Positions 28,750 to 37,090 of a DNA stretch of 64,000 bases are shown here, piece by piece (position 1 is the stretch's first letter; each line of letters starts with the position of its first letter). Below the pieces are notes generated by a model. The model was not told the DNA's origin. It ran no database searches and was given only the letters and a program-made list of their open reading frames with translations. Source of the DNA: Streptomyces liliiviolaceus (GTDB lineage: Bacteria > Actinomycetota > Actinomycetes > Streptomycetales > Streptomycetaceae); assembly GCF_018070025.1 (NCBI RefSeq), contig NZ_JAGPYQ010000001.1, positions 5,828,001 through 5,892,000 on the forward strand, written 5' to 3'. The position numbers and the translations under genes are program-made.

Positions 28750-29241
28750 TCACCTCTTCAGGATGCCGCGTACGTTGTCGACGGATCCGCAGCCGGACTC
28801 CAGCCGGCGCGCCCGCTCCTTGAGGAAGTCCTCACCGAGTTGTTCGCGGCGCTCCACGTCGACCTTCTCCCGCACCCCGTTCAGGATGGTGCGTTCCTCC
28901 TCGTCGGTGTGGTGCGCGATGGACTCCACGAGTTCTTCCAGCTTCTCGTCCCAGTCGTCGGAGCCGATCTCGTCGACCTCCAGGAGGGCCAGCAGCGCCT
29001 TGTTGCCCTCCTCGTGCTCCTCCTCGCCGTGCTCGACCTCCTCGTCGTCGATGCCCTTGTAGCGCTTGAGTGCGGGGTAGACCTTGGTCTCCTCCGCGAG
29101 CGCATGGGCGACCAGGAGATCGGCGAACTCCTTCAGCGCGGACGCCCGGTCCGCCTCGACACTGCGCAACTGCCGGAAGAGATCCTCCATCTTCCGGTGG
29201 TCCGCAAGTATGAGTTCGACGACATCTCGTGTCTCAGGCAT
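28750..29241 (-). CDS. Hemerythrin HHE-domain protein
   Basis: A 163-residue helical protein with the His/Glu ligands of a di-iron hemerythrin-like centre: ILADHRKMEDLF, LLVAHALAEETKVYP, EVEHGEEEHEEGN and ESIAHHTDEEE. Proteins of this type bind oxygen or protect against oxidative and nitrosative stress. The C-terminal helix (ERREQLGEDFLKERARRLES) is amphipathic. The ATG at 29241 has AGGAAGG 10 nt upstream. It converges with the RsbW-like gene, 207 nt apart. Confidence 0.9.
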   Translation of the reverse strand: MPETRDVVELILADHRKMEDLFRQLRSVEADRASALKEFADLLVAHALAEETKVYPALKRYKGIDDEEVEHGEEEHEEGNKALLALLEVDEIGSDDWDEKLEELVESIAHHTDEEERTILNGVREKVDVERREQLGEDFLKERARRLESGCGSVDNVRGILKR

Positions 29242-29348
29242 GGGTGCGGTGAACCTTCCTCGCCGGAAATACAGTCCAGCGACATGTGCCCCCGCGAGCG
29301 GGGAAGAAAAGCACCGGAGGAGAAGCACCCTGCCCGGCACACCCGGTG

Positions 29349-29786
29349 TCAGGCGGTGAGAGCGGCCCGCCGGGGCACGCCCACCGCCGTCGCCGCCGAC
29401 ACCGGGGCACGCACCACGGAACGCACCGCTGGGCGCGCGGCGGGACGCACCGGGTACGTCGTCTTCGAGGGGTCGATCACCGGGTCCCCCAGCACGAGCC
29501 GGCCCGCCTCGTGCAGCGCGTCGCACTCGTCCGTGGGCAGGGCCACGTAAGAGCCTCCGAACCCGGAGCCGGCCGCGGCCGACTGCCAGTAGCCGTACCG
29601 GCGGCGGCCGTTGGCGTGCACGGTCAGGCAGACGGGGACGCGCTGCACCGTGATCAGCCGCAGGACCTCGGAACCGCCGGCGCCGAGCGGCGCGGACGCG
29701 GACGTGCGCGGGACGGGTCGCAGCAGAGTCAGCGGCGCTCCGTCCGAGGCTCGCGGCACGGCACGGCGGCGGGGGGTGGGCGTCAT
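29349..29786 (-). CDS. Hypothetical protein, 145 aa
   Basis: A basic protein with a low-complexity N-terminus and a compact centre (LRLITVQRVPVCLTVHANGR, RRYGYWQSAAAGSGFGGSYV, ALPTDECDALHEAGRLVLGD), then an Ala/Val/Arg tail. The centre looks like a real small fold; the ends are probably disordered. The ATG at 29786 has GAAAGG 11 nt upstream. I do not recognise the family. Confidence 0.6.
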   Translation of the reverse strand: MTPTPRRRAVPRASDGAPLTLLRPVPRTSASAPLGAGGSEVLRLITVQRVPVCLTVHANGRRRYGYWQSAAAGSGFGGSYVALPTDECDALHEAGRLVLGDPVIDPSKTTYPVRPAARPAVRSVVRAPVSAATAVGVPRRAALTA

Positions 29787-29922
29787 GTGCGGGCGGCCTT
29801 TCGACGGACGGGTTCGATCACGTATCGCCTGGAGCGATGGCGTTCTCGCTGCTCGGCATTCTTCCTCAGGGCACTGACATCGCGGGGTGGAGCCACTCCG
29901 GGCCACATCCCCTCGCCGCACT

Positions 29923-30273
29923 TCACCGGCGGCCGGGCGGCGGGGGCGCATGATGTGCGCGGCCTTCCAGCTCGCCCTGGACGAAGGGGTCGTCGGCGCT
30001 GTCGTACGCCCCTGCGTGATCGAAGAGCGCCTCGGTGATGCGCTCCCACTCGTCGGCCTCCGCCTGTGCGATCGCGGCGTCCCGGCCGGTGCGCGAACCG
30101 TCCTCCGCAGCCTCGCGTGCGCTGTCCCACGCGGACTTCGCCTCGTGGTGCCGCATCCCCCGCGCGGATCGTCGTACCCGCTCCCAGGCGGCGCGCTCGT
30201 CCTCGGACGGCTCCACCACCTCGTCGCTCGCGTCGTCGACGAGACCGGACGCTCGGTCCTGCTGCGGGCCCAC
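29923..30273 (-). CDS. Hypothetical charged protein, 116 aa
   Basis: The GTG at 30273 has GAGGTGAAG just upstream and opens a 116-codon frame. The product is hydrophilic and helical (EPSEDERAAWERVRRSARGM, RHHEAKSAWDSAREAAEDGS, AIAQAEADEWERITEALFDH) with no membrane segment. Codon bias fits the strand. Function unknown. Confidence 0.6.
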   Translation of the reverse strand: MGPQQDRASGLVDDASDEVVEPSEDERAAWERVRRSARGMRHHEAKSAWDSAREAAEDGSRTGRDAAIAQAEADEWERITEALFDHAGAYDSADDPFVQGELEGRAHHAPPPPGRR

Positions 30274-30456
30274 TGCTTCACCTCGCTGGGGTACGGCGCG
30301 GAAAACTGCCTTCCGCAGTCCCCTGTGCCCTCGTCTCCGGGGCCGACACCTGTCAGTAATGACGAACCGGTACCTCAGAGGGTTCCCCAGCCCGTCCCGG
30401 ACGGTGCGGCCCGCGTGCACCACGCACCTCCGGCGTCACCCTGTGCACCACGTCCG

Positions 30457-30717
30457 CTACGCGGTGCTGTCCCGGGAGGCGCGGCTGCGGATGCGGCGGC
30501 GCAGGGTGCGTCGTTCGGACTCGCTCGTGCCGCCCCAGACACCGATGCTCTGGCCCGTGTCGAGCGCCCAGTTCAGACACTCCTCCCGCACGGGGCAGCG
30601 ACGGCAGACGGACTTCGCGTCCTCGATCTGCACAAGCGCGGGGCCCGTGTTACCGATGGGGAAGAAGAGGTCGGGGTCGACGGTGCGGCATTCCGCGTAG
30701 TCGCGCCAGCCCTCCAT
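30457..30717 (-). CDS. WhiB-like [4Fe-4S] regulator
   Basis: An 86-residue Wbl protein. The cluster ligands are Cys10, Cys38, Cys41 and Cys47 (CRRC, then PVREEC), followed by the GVWGG turn (IGVWGGTSESERR) and a basic C-terminal DNA-binding tail. These proteins bind the region 4 of the principal sigma factor and respond to redox. The FFPIGNTGPA segment is closest, from memory, to WblE-type proteins. AAGGAGG lies 6 nt before the ATG. It is divergent from the GAF-ANTAR gene across 241 nt. Confidence 0.93.
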   Translation of the reverse strand: MEGWRDYAECRTVDPDLFFPIGNTGPALVQIEDAKSVCRRCPVREECLNWALDTGQSIGVWGGTSESERRTLRRRIRSRASRDSTA

Positions 30718-30958
30718 GGGAGCCTCCTTGGATCGCAGTGATGTTGTTCACGGGGTCGGTCTCCCTTCGGGTCACCACTGACCGCCCCGGTGAAACAGGG
30801 AGTCTTGTGGGACAGTGCCGACCGGACCTCCGAACGACGCCGGCGTTCACGCACCGGACGTACCGAAAGGCCTGGCCCGGCGCGACGCGGACGTCCGGAT
30901 GGCAGGATGGGCCTTCACGAGGCATCCCGGGATGCTTCACGAAAAGAGCAGGTGACGC

Positions 30959-31663
30959 ATGTCTGAGGTGCCGGGCGAGGTCTGGGAGCAGTTCGCGATC
31001 GCCGTGGCGGAGATGGCGCGGGATCTGCTGGCGCAGGACTCCGCCCAGGGCACTCTGGACCGGGTCGTGGAGCATGCGAAGGTCCTGATCGACGGGTGCG
31101 ACGAGGCCGGCATCCTCACGGTGCGGCAGGGCGAGGTGCACGCGCTGGCGGCCACGAGCGACGTGGTCCGCCGGTCGGACCGGTTCCAGCAGGACCTGCG
31201 GGAAGGCCCCTGCTTCGACGCGGTGACCGACCGTCAGCAGATCTACGCCATCGAGGACCTGCGGGAGCCGAACAAGAAGTGGCCCCGCTTCGCCCCGGAG
31301 CTGAGGAAGCTGGGGATGGGAAGCATGATGGGCTTCCTGCTCTTCACCGAGGAGGACAACCTCGGCGCCCTGAACGTGTACTCGAACACGCCGGGTGCCT
31401 TCGGCGAGAACGCCCGGCGCGCCGGCTGGATCCTCGCCTCCCACGCGGCCGTGGCGTTCTCCGCGGCGCGTACGCATCAGCAGCTGAGCCATGCCATGGA
31501 GACCCGGCACGAGATCGGCGAGGCCATGGGCATCCTGATGGAGCGCTACGGGCTCACCGAGGACTCGGCGTTCAAGGTGCTCAAGAAGACGTCGCAGGAC
31601 CGCAACGTCAAGCTGCGCGAGATCGCCCGCCAGATCTGCCGGACCGGCGAGAAGCCCGGCTGA
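30959..31663 (+). CDS. GAF-ANTAR antiterminator protein
   Basis: A 234-residue protein: a GAF sensor domain (about 15-165, with DLREGPCFDAV) and a C-terminal ANTAR RNA-binding domain (about 175-230, EIGEAMGILMERYGLTEDSA with the conserved Ala/Gly core). ANTAR proteins bind paired hexaloop hairpins in leader mRNAs to prevent termination. A GAGCAGG site precedes the ATG. A second, GAF-less ANTAR protein is at 62.66 kb. Targets unknown. Confidence 0.92.
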   Translation: MSEVPGEVWEQFAIAVAEMARDLLAQDSAQGTLDRVVEHAKVLIDGCDEAGILTVRQGEVHALAATSDVVRRSDRFQQDLREGPCFDAVTDRQQIYAIEDLREPNKKWPRFAPELRKLGMGSMMGFLLFTEEDNLGALNVYSNTPGAFGENARRAGWILASHAAVAFSAARTHQQLSHAMETRHEIGEAMGILMERYGLTEDSAFKVLKKTSQDRNVKLREIARQICRTGEKPG

Positions 31664-31756
31664 CACCGGGCCGGCCTCGCGGTCCGCCCGCCCCCCCCTA
31701 CGGTCCGCCGGTCCCCTCCGGTCGGGCCGACCCGTCCGAGCCGCCCGACCCCTCCG

Positions 31757-33037
31757 TCACAGGAAGCGGCGGATGGGGACGACGGCCGCCTCCCGGGCCC
31801 GCTGCACGACGGAACGCCGTTTCCAGCGGCCCTTCTCGATCAGGGTGCTGGCCGTCAGGTCCTCGTCGAAGTGGGCGTCGAGCGTCGACGTGAACTCCTC
31901 GTCCAGCACGGCGAGCATGATCTCCTCGTCGTGGTCGAGCGAGCGGCGGTTGAAGTTGGTCGAGCCGACCAGCGAGGCGACCTTGTCCACGGTGATGACC
32001 TTGGCGTGCATCATCGTCGGCTGGTACTGGTGGATCCGCACACCGCAGGCGGTGAGGTCCTCGTAGTAGTGCTGGCCGGCGAGCTGGCAGACCCGCTTGT
32101 CCGTGTGCGGGCCGGGCAGCAGGATCTCCACCTCCACACCCCGGCGGGCCGCGGCGCACAGCAGCTCGACGAAGAACGCGTCCGGCGAGAAGTAGGCGGT
32201 GGCCAGCCGGAAGCGCTCCTCGGCCGACTCCAGCATCACCCGGAGCAGGGTCTGCATGTCCTGCCAGCCGAAGCTCGCCGAGCCGCGCACCACCTGCACC
32301 ACGGCCCCGCCCTCGGGTGTGTGCGCGACGAACCGGTCACGGTCGTCGAAGAGTTCCTCGTGGCACTCGGCCCAGTTCTGCGCGAACGCGGCGGCGATAC
32401 CGTCCACGGCCGGCCCGCGGACCTCGGCATGGGTGTCGCGCCACTCGCGCTCGTTGCGCGCGTCGCCGCACCACTCCTCCGCGATGCCCACCCCGCCGGT
32501 GAACGCGGTCCGTTCGTCGACAACGAGAACCTTGCGGTGACAGCGGTGGTTCTGCTTGAGCGGGGAGAGGGCGAGCGGCTTGCGGAACCACGCCACCTGC
32601 ACCCCGGCCCGCTCCATGGCCGCCAGCAGGTCCTTCTCGATCAGCCTGCTGCCGAACCCGTCCAGCAGCAGCCGTACCCGCACACCGTCCCGGGCCCGTT
32701 CCGCGAGCGCCTGCGCGAACTCGCGGGCGATGTCGCCCTTCCAGTACACGAAGGTCATCATGTCCACGGTGTGCTCGGCCGCCCGGATGCCCGCCAGCAT
32801 CGCGGCGAAGATCTCGTCGCCGTTGCGCAGAGCGGTGAGGGAGTTGCCCTCGGTCGCCGCGATGCCGATGAGTCTCTCCAGTCGGCGCCGTATCCGTTCC
32901 GCGCGCTGCGCGTACTCCGACGACGACCATGTCCCGGAAGAGAGGGCCTTCTCGGGCCTGGGCCCGTCCTGCGTCTCGGGCCTGTCCTGCGTGTCGGACT
33001 GGTTCCGCGTGTCCGGCTGGTCCTGCGTACTGGTCAT
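31757..33037 (-). CDS. Phospholipase-D-like / cardiolipin-synthase-type protein
   Basis: A 426-residue enzyme with two HKD motifs: HRKVLVVDERTAFTGG (about 170) and HAKVITVDKVASLVGSTN (about 345). This pair is required for the PLD superfamily; the arrangement fits bacterial cardiolipin synthase. There is no obvious N-terminal transmembrane pair, which standard Cls has, so it is soluble or peripherally bound. The N-terminus is a low-complexity Asp/Gln/Thr stretch. The ATG at 33037 has only a poor ribosome-binding site. It is divergent from the sigma-factor gene. Confidence 0.85.
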   Translation of the reverse strand: MTSTQDQPDTRNQSDTQDRPETQDGPRPEKALSSGTWSSSEYAQRAERIRRRLERLIGIAATEGNSLTALRNGDEIFAAMLAGIRAAEHTVDMMTFVYWKGDIAREFAQALAERARDGVRVRLLLDGFGSRLIEKDLLAAMERAGVQVAWFRKPLALSPLKQNHRCHRKVLVVDERTAFTGGVGIAEEWCGDARNEREWRDTHAEVRGPAVDGIAAAFAQNWAECHEELFDDRDRFVAHTPEGGAVVQVVRGSASFGWQDMQTLLRVMLESAEERFRLATAYFSPDAFFVELLCAAARRGVEVEILLPGPHTDKRVCQLAGQHYYEDLTACGVRIHQYQPTMMHAKVITVDKVASLVGSTNFNRRSLDHDEEIMLAVLDEEFTSTLDAHFDEDLTASTLIEKGRWKRRSVVQRAREAAVVPIRRFL

Positions 33038-33143
33038 GGCATCACCCGGCCGGCACAGGGAGGAGACATGAGGGCGCGCGCTGCCCGGTCCGGCACGGGC
33101 GCGGCGAGCAGACTGTACTCCGGCCGCCCGGATGCTCATGGAC

Positions 33144-33170
33144 GGGTACCTTCGCAATTGACCGGGGTAG
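33144..33170 (+). promoter_or_regulatory. Weak SigB-like promoter candidate
   Basis: GGGT at 33144-33147 and GGGTAG at 33165-33170 are separated by 17 nt. Streptomyces SigB-type promoters are reported as GNNT, 14-16 nt, GGGTAY; the spacing here is one longer and the last base differs. It lies 66 nt before the sigma-factor start. Only a suggestion of autoregulation. Confidence 0.25.
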
Positions 33171-33236
33171 AGCAGACATGCTCTTGAGGAAGCCGGGCAG
33201 GAGACGACCAACTTGCTTTCTAGTTAAGGCGGCACC

Positions 33237-34109
33237 GTGACTACCTCCGTGAACACCCGCGAGGCATCTGACTGCAGCTCGGGCGTGCAGGAGGCCACGG
33301 GCGACCTGCCGTGGATCGAGGACGGGGCCAAGGTCGCCCCCAAGGACGCGCGGGTGCTGTCCCGGCTGTTCCTCGACCGGCTGCAGGAGCTGGAAGAGGG
33401 CACCCACGAATACCAGTACGCGCGCAACACCCTGATCGAGATGAACCTGTCCCTGGTCAGCTTCGCGGCCCGCCGGTTCCGCAACCGGGGCAGCGGCGAC
33501 ATGGAGGACGTCATCCAGGTCGGCACGATCGGCCTGATCAAGGCGATCGACCGCTTCGACCTGTCGCGCGAGGTCGAGTTCACCTCCTTCGCGATCCCCT
33601 ACATCGTCGGCGAGATCAAGCGCTTCTTCCGGGACACCACCTGGGCCGTGCACGTCCCGCGGCGCCTTCAGGAGCTGCGTGTCTCGCTCGCCAAGAGCAA
33701 GGAAGCCCTCGCCGCGACGCTGAACCGCCCGCCGACGGTCAAGGAACTCGCCGACCATCTGGACCTGAGCGAGGAAGAGGTCATCGAGGGCCTGGTCGCC
33801 GCCAACGGTTACGTGGCCGGCTCCATCGACACCCCCGGCGGGGACGACGACGCCGGCGACGGCGGTCCGAAGTACGCGGACACCCTGGGCGAGGAAGACC
33901 CCGCGATGGACCTGTTCGAGGACCTGCACACGCTCGCGCCCCTCCTGCAGCAGCTCGACGACCGGGAGCGGACCATCATCGAGATGCGCTTCGGCCGGGA
34001 GATGACCCAGGCGGAGATCGGCCGCGAACTGAACCTCTCCCAGATGCACATCTCCCGTCTGCTGACGCGCACGCTGAGCCGGCTCCGCGCCGGCCTGCTC
34101 GCCGCGTGA
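33237..34109 (+). CDS. SigB/SigF/SigG-subfamily RNA polymerase sigma factor
   Basis: A 290-residue alternative sigma factor. Region 2 is at about 60-130 (MEDVIQVGTIGLIKAIDRFD, then FAIPYIVGEIKRFFRDTTWA with region 2.4-like VHVPRRLQELR), region 3 follows (RPPTVKELADHLDLSEEEV), and region 4 ends the protein (EMRFGREMTQAEIGRELNLS then QMHISRLLTR). The subfamily controls stress and developmental genes and is normally held by RsbW-type anti-sigma factors. It starts with GTG, with AAGGCGG upstream. An RsbW-like ATPase is 4.7 kb away and two SpoIIE phosphatases are in the window, but direct partnership is inference. Confidence 0.95.
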   Translation: MTTSVNTREASDCSSGVQEATGDLPWIEDGAKVAPKDARVLSRLFLDRLQELEEGTHEYQYARNTLIEMNLSLVSFAARRFRNRGSGDMEDVIQVGTIGLIKAIDRFDLSREVEFTSFAIPYIVGEIKRFFRDTTWAVHVPRRLQELRVSLAKSKEALAATLNRPPTVKELADHLDLSEEEVIEGLVAANGYVAGSIDTPGGDDDAGDGGPKYADTLGEEDPAMDLFEDLHTLAPLLQQLDDRERTIIEMRFGREMTQAEIGRELNLSQMHISRLLTRTLSRLRAGLLAA

Positions 34110-34187
34110 CGCAACCGACCTGTGTGACGCAACCGTCACGCGGGACGCAGCCGTCATGTGCGAGGGATGGAAAGGACCAGCAGGGCC

Positions 34188-34655
34188 GTGAGTGAAGAGC
34201 AGGACCCGCTCCGGGAGTCGGCCGCGCCGATCGTGACCGAGCCCGTGCCGGACCTCCAGCTGCAGATGTTGGTACGACTGGTCGGTCAGGACCCGCAGGC
34301 GGCGCTGCCGATCACCTTGTTCATCGGGGGCGGTCTCCTCTACGGCGACCTCATCTCCCACAAGGCCTGGAAGACCGACTGGGCGCGCAGCCTGCGCGGT
34401 GTCGACGGACCCGGCGCGCACCTGCTTGAGCGGTTCCCCGAGCAGGTGGACGAGGCGGTCTCCGACAAGCAGGGGCGTCCGGTCCCGCAGCGGCTGCCGC
34501 AGTGGATCCATCTGCGCGACGCCACCAGTGTCGTCGCGGCGGGCGGCCCTGTCGTGATGCCCCTGTGGCGAGGGCGGCTCACGGACGTCTCCGGATGGTC
34601 CCTGGGCAAGCCCGACAGCTCCCTCGGCGAGACAGAGGACAGCCGCCGCCTCTGA
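34188..34655 (+). CDS. Hypothetical protein, 155 aa
   Basis: The GTG at 34188 is preferred (weak CAGGG site); an in-frame ATG at 34167 is an alternative. The soluble product has a membrane-like LPITLFIGGGLLYGDLIS segment (about 46-63) and then mixed helix and strand (HLRDATSVVAAGGPVVMPLW). It lies 78 nt after the sigma-factor gene on the same strand and could be co-transcribed. Family not recognised. Confidence 0.65.
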   Translation: MSEEQDPLRESAAPIVTEPVPDLQLQMLVRLVGQDPQAALPITLFIGGGLLYGDLISHKAWKTDWARSLRGVDGPGAHLLERFPEQVDEAVSDKQGRPVPQRLPQWIHLRDATSVVAAGGPVVMPLWRGRLTDVSGWSLGKPDSSLGETEDSRRL

Positions 34656-34715
34656 CGTACGGGACACGGGACGCGCAGGGAACGTACAGGGGGCGTACGG
34701 TCAGGTCCCCGGCTC

Positions 34716-35837
34716 TCAGCCTGCGTCTCTCCGTAACCGCCCCGTGCCGGACGTGCGCAGCGCGCCGGCCGTCTTCAGCAGCCGGTCCGCCGGATCCCTC
34801 AGTTTCGGATGGGCCAGCACCGTGTTGCGCAGGCCGCGCACCGGTCCGCGCCACAGCCGGTGTGCCGCCGCCACCGGATGGGGACGCGTCACGAAGCCCT
34901 CCCCCACACGCAGTTCCCGGGTCTTGAGCCAGTCCTTGTACTCCTTGTCGCCACGCCCCAGGTCCAGGACCCGTACGCCCTCCCGGCCGGCGGCCTCCGC
35001 CATCCTGAGGTGCATGATCAGCCCGGGTGAGTAGTAGCGCAGTTCGGGGTCGTACGCGGTGAACCAGGCCGCGAACACCGTGCGCGACCGGGGACCGAAG
35101 TGCGCGGCCACCGGCCGGTCACCGGCGTACACCACGGAGAGGATGCCGGTGAAGTGCTCCTCACGGACCTGGAACAGGTGCTCCACCGCGTTCACGATCC
35201 AGGGGCGCGCGAAGCGGTCCATCCGGGAGGTCCTGCGGTACTGGGCCGACTTCCACCCCATGAGCGTGCGCAGCATCGCGGGGTCGCGCTCGTCGAAGAC
35301 GAACCGCAGCTCGCCCAGGTCGCGCCCCAGGCGGCGTTCCTTCTTCAGTGTCGTCTTGGCCAGTCCCGGGTACGCGCCGCGCAGCCACTCCGCATAGCTG
35401 CCGTCACCGACCTTCAGATCGACGACCGGCGACGCGAACGTCCCCGTGACATGGCGGGTGAATGAATTCTGCTCCTCGACGAGGTGGTCGAACTCGAAGA
35501 CGGACAGCCCACAGGCGCGCAGCAGTTCACGGGTGTCCCAGGTGACTCCCGGCCGGTGCACGAGGGCCTGGCAGTCGGACAGACCGAGCCCGATGGCCCG
35601 CCCCACACCGAAGGAGTTGCGCTCGTACGGGAGGAAGCCCACGGCCTCGCCGCGCTCGTGCAGGACCGCCACCCGCGCCCCGCCGCGGTGGGTGCCGATG
35701 CCGGCCGCGAACTCGGGGGACAGAAAGGGGTTGGCGTAGTCGGGTGACGCGTCGGCCGCCCGGTGCCAGTCCCGGCGCAGGGACTCGCTCAGGGACTCGG
35801 GTCTGTGGATTCTTATGTCCGCCTCGGTGGATCGCAT
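34716..35837 (-). CDS. GNAT-type acyltransferase, CelD/BcsL-like
   Basis: A 373-residue protein with the double-GNAT architecture of the CelD/BcsL and FemAB-like group: ANPFLSPEFAAGIGTHRGGA near the N-terminus, and KTTLKKERRLGRDLGELRF and AHFGPRSRTVFAAWFTAYDP followed by YYSPGLIMHLRMAEAA in the C-terminal GNAT fold. Such proteins acylate cell-surface sugars or peptides. The ATG at 35837 (MRSTEAD) has a G-rich site 9 nt upstream. It converges with the gene at 34.2-34.7 kb. Confidence 0.87.
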   Translation of the reverse strand: MRSTEADIRIHRPESLSESLRRDWHRAADASPDYANPFLSPEFAAGIGTHRGGARVAVLHERGEAVGFLPYERNSFGVGRAIGLGLSDCQALVHRPGVTWDTRELLRACGLSVFEFDHLVEEQNSFTRHVTGTFASPVVDLKVGDGSYAEWLRGAYPGLAKTTLKKERRLGRDLGELRFVFDERDPAMLRTLMGWKSAQYRRTSRMDRFARPWIVNAVEHLFQVREEHFTGILSVVYAGDRPVAAHFGPRSRTVFAAWFTAYDPELRYYSPGLIMHLRMAEAAGREGVRVLDLGRGDKEYKDWLKTRELRVGEGFVTRPHPVAAAHRLWRGPVRGLRNTVLAHPKLRDPADRLLKTAGALRTSGTGRLRRDAG

Positions 35838-36232
35838 GGTCGATCGCCCCCCCATTCCCCCTGGACGCGACGCCCGCGCCCCGACACCTCTTCGACCGGC
35901 ACCCCTGACAGGCTCTGGCGTCCGCGAGGCTCAAACGTCGCGAAACAGTACGCAGCCTGTCAAGGGTGTCGGTCGTAACGAAAGGGGTGCGAGTCGGGTG
36001 CACCGGTTGGTCAGTCCGTAAAGTCACCTTGAAGGTTGAATTCGAGACATGGCTTCGCATGGGTGGTCAGGTGTCTCTCGCACACCTCGCCGCCTGCGCC
36101 TTTGCGGCCCGCGGAAGTGTGTCAGAGGCCATGGAACTGCGGGGACGGTCCTGACAACTTCGGGATCATGGCCTGATGATGCGAGTAGCATCCGGCCCCA
36201 GCACCACACGATGACGAGGAAAGGTAACTGCC
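35838..36232. other. Divergent intergenic region, lower GC
   Basis: About 395 bases with AT-richer stretches. TGACAGGCT (35906-35914) and AGCCTGTCA (35954-35962) form a perfect 9-bp inverted repeat 39 nt apart. A possible promoter for the downstream H1-like gene is CTGACA, 17 nt, TGATGA before 36180, which is weak. No gene is supported here. Confidence 0.45.
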
Positions 36233-37000
36233 ATGTCCGAAGTCGAATCGGCCGCCACGGAGCTCAAGACCCAGTACGCCTCCCAGGTGTCTGCGGATCT
36301 CGAACGCAACACCAAGGAGCAGGAACGTATCGGCGCCGAAGTGGAGGCGCTCCAAGAGCAGTTGAGTGCCCTGCAGCACGACCAGACCCTGCTCGCCGAG
36401 CTGCAGCGGGCGTTGGGTGGCGACCAGTCCGCCGCGAACGCCAAGGGCGCCTCCGTGCCCGCGCCTTCGGTGCCGCGCCAGGCCACGGCCACGGCGAGCG
36501 GACGCAAGAAGGCCACCACCGCGAAGCCGGCCGCCAAGCCGGCCGCCAAGCCGGCGGCCACGAAGGCCACCACCAAGCCGGCCCCGAAGTCGGCCGTGTC
36601 GAAGGCACCTGCCCCGAAGCCCGCCGCCGCGAAGCCCGCGGCTGCGAAGTCCGCGGCTGCGAAGTCCACCGCCTCGAAGGCCACCGCTTCGAAGACCGGA
36701 GCCAAGTCCGCCGCGGCCGAGCCGGGTGCCGCGAAGCCCACGCTCGTCGAGCTGATCCGTGAACATCTCGGCCGGCAGTCCGAGCCGCGCTCGTCCGCCG
36801 AGGTCGCCACGGCGCTGGCGGAGGCCCACCCCGAGCGCGAGATCAAGCCCAAGGTCGTACGCACCACGGTGGAGGGGCTCGTCGCCAAGGGCCAGGTCCA
36901 GCGCAGCAAGCAGGGGTCGTCCGTCTTCTACACGACGTCCAAGGCCGCTCCGGCCGACACCGCCACGGAGAAGGCCGCCGCCCCGGCCACCACTGCCTGA
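36233..37000 (+). CDS. Ala/Lys/Pro-rich histone-H1-like protein with C-terminal winged-helix-like domain
   Basis: A 255-residue protein in three parts. Residues 1-62 form a coiled-coil (heptads in ERIGAEVEALQEQLSALQHD). Residues 80-175 are an Ala/Lys/Pro/Thr repeat region like the tail of eukaryotic histone H1. Residues 180-238 resemble a winged-helix domain (PTLVELIREHLGRQSEPRSS, then PKVVRTTVEGLVAKGQVQRS). This suggests a DNA-binding, chromosome-organising or regulatory protein. GGAAAGG precedes the ATG. Its partners are unknown. Confidence 0.8.
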   Translation: MSEVESAATELKTQYASQVSADLERNTKEQERIGAEVEALQEQLSALQHDQTLLAELQRALGGDQSAANAKGASVPAPSVPRQATATASGRKKATTAKPAAKPAAKPAATKATTKPAPKSAVSKAPAPKPAAAKPAAAKSAAAKSTASKATASKTGAKSAAAEPGAAKPTLVELIREHLGRQSEPRSSAEVATALAEAHPEREIKPKVVRTTVEGLVAKGQVQRSKQGSSVFYTTSKAAPADTATEKAAAPATTA

Positions 37001-37090
37001 CCACGGCTCGGCACCCGCCCGGCCGACGGGGCGCGGTGACCCCGCCGGCCAGTGGCTGCCGGTCGACGACCGTCGGGCCGTGACTGCTGG

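Noticed and set aside
30281..30423. N-terminal extension of the 116-aa protein to an upstream start
   Set aside because: The extension is Arg-rich and lacks a ribosome-binding site, whereas the GTG at 30273 has GAGGTGAAG directly before it.
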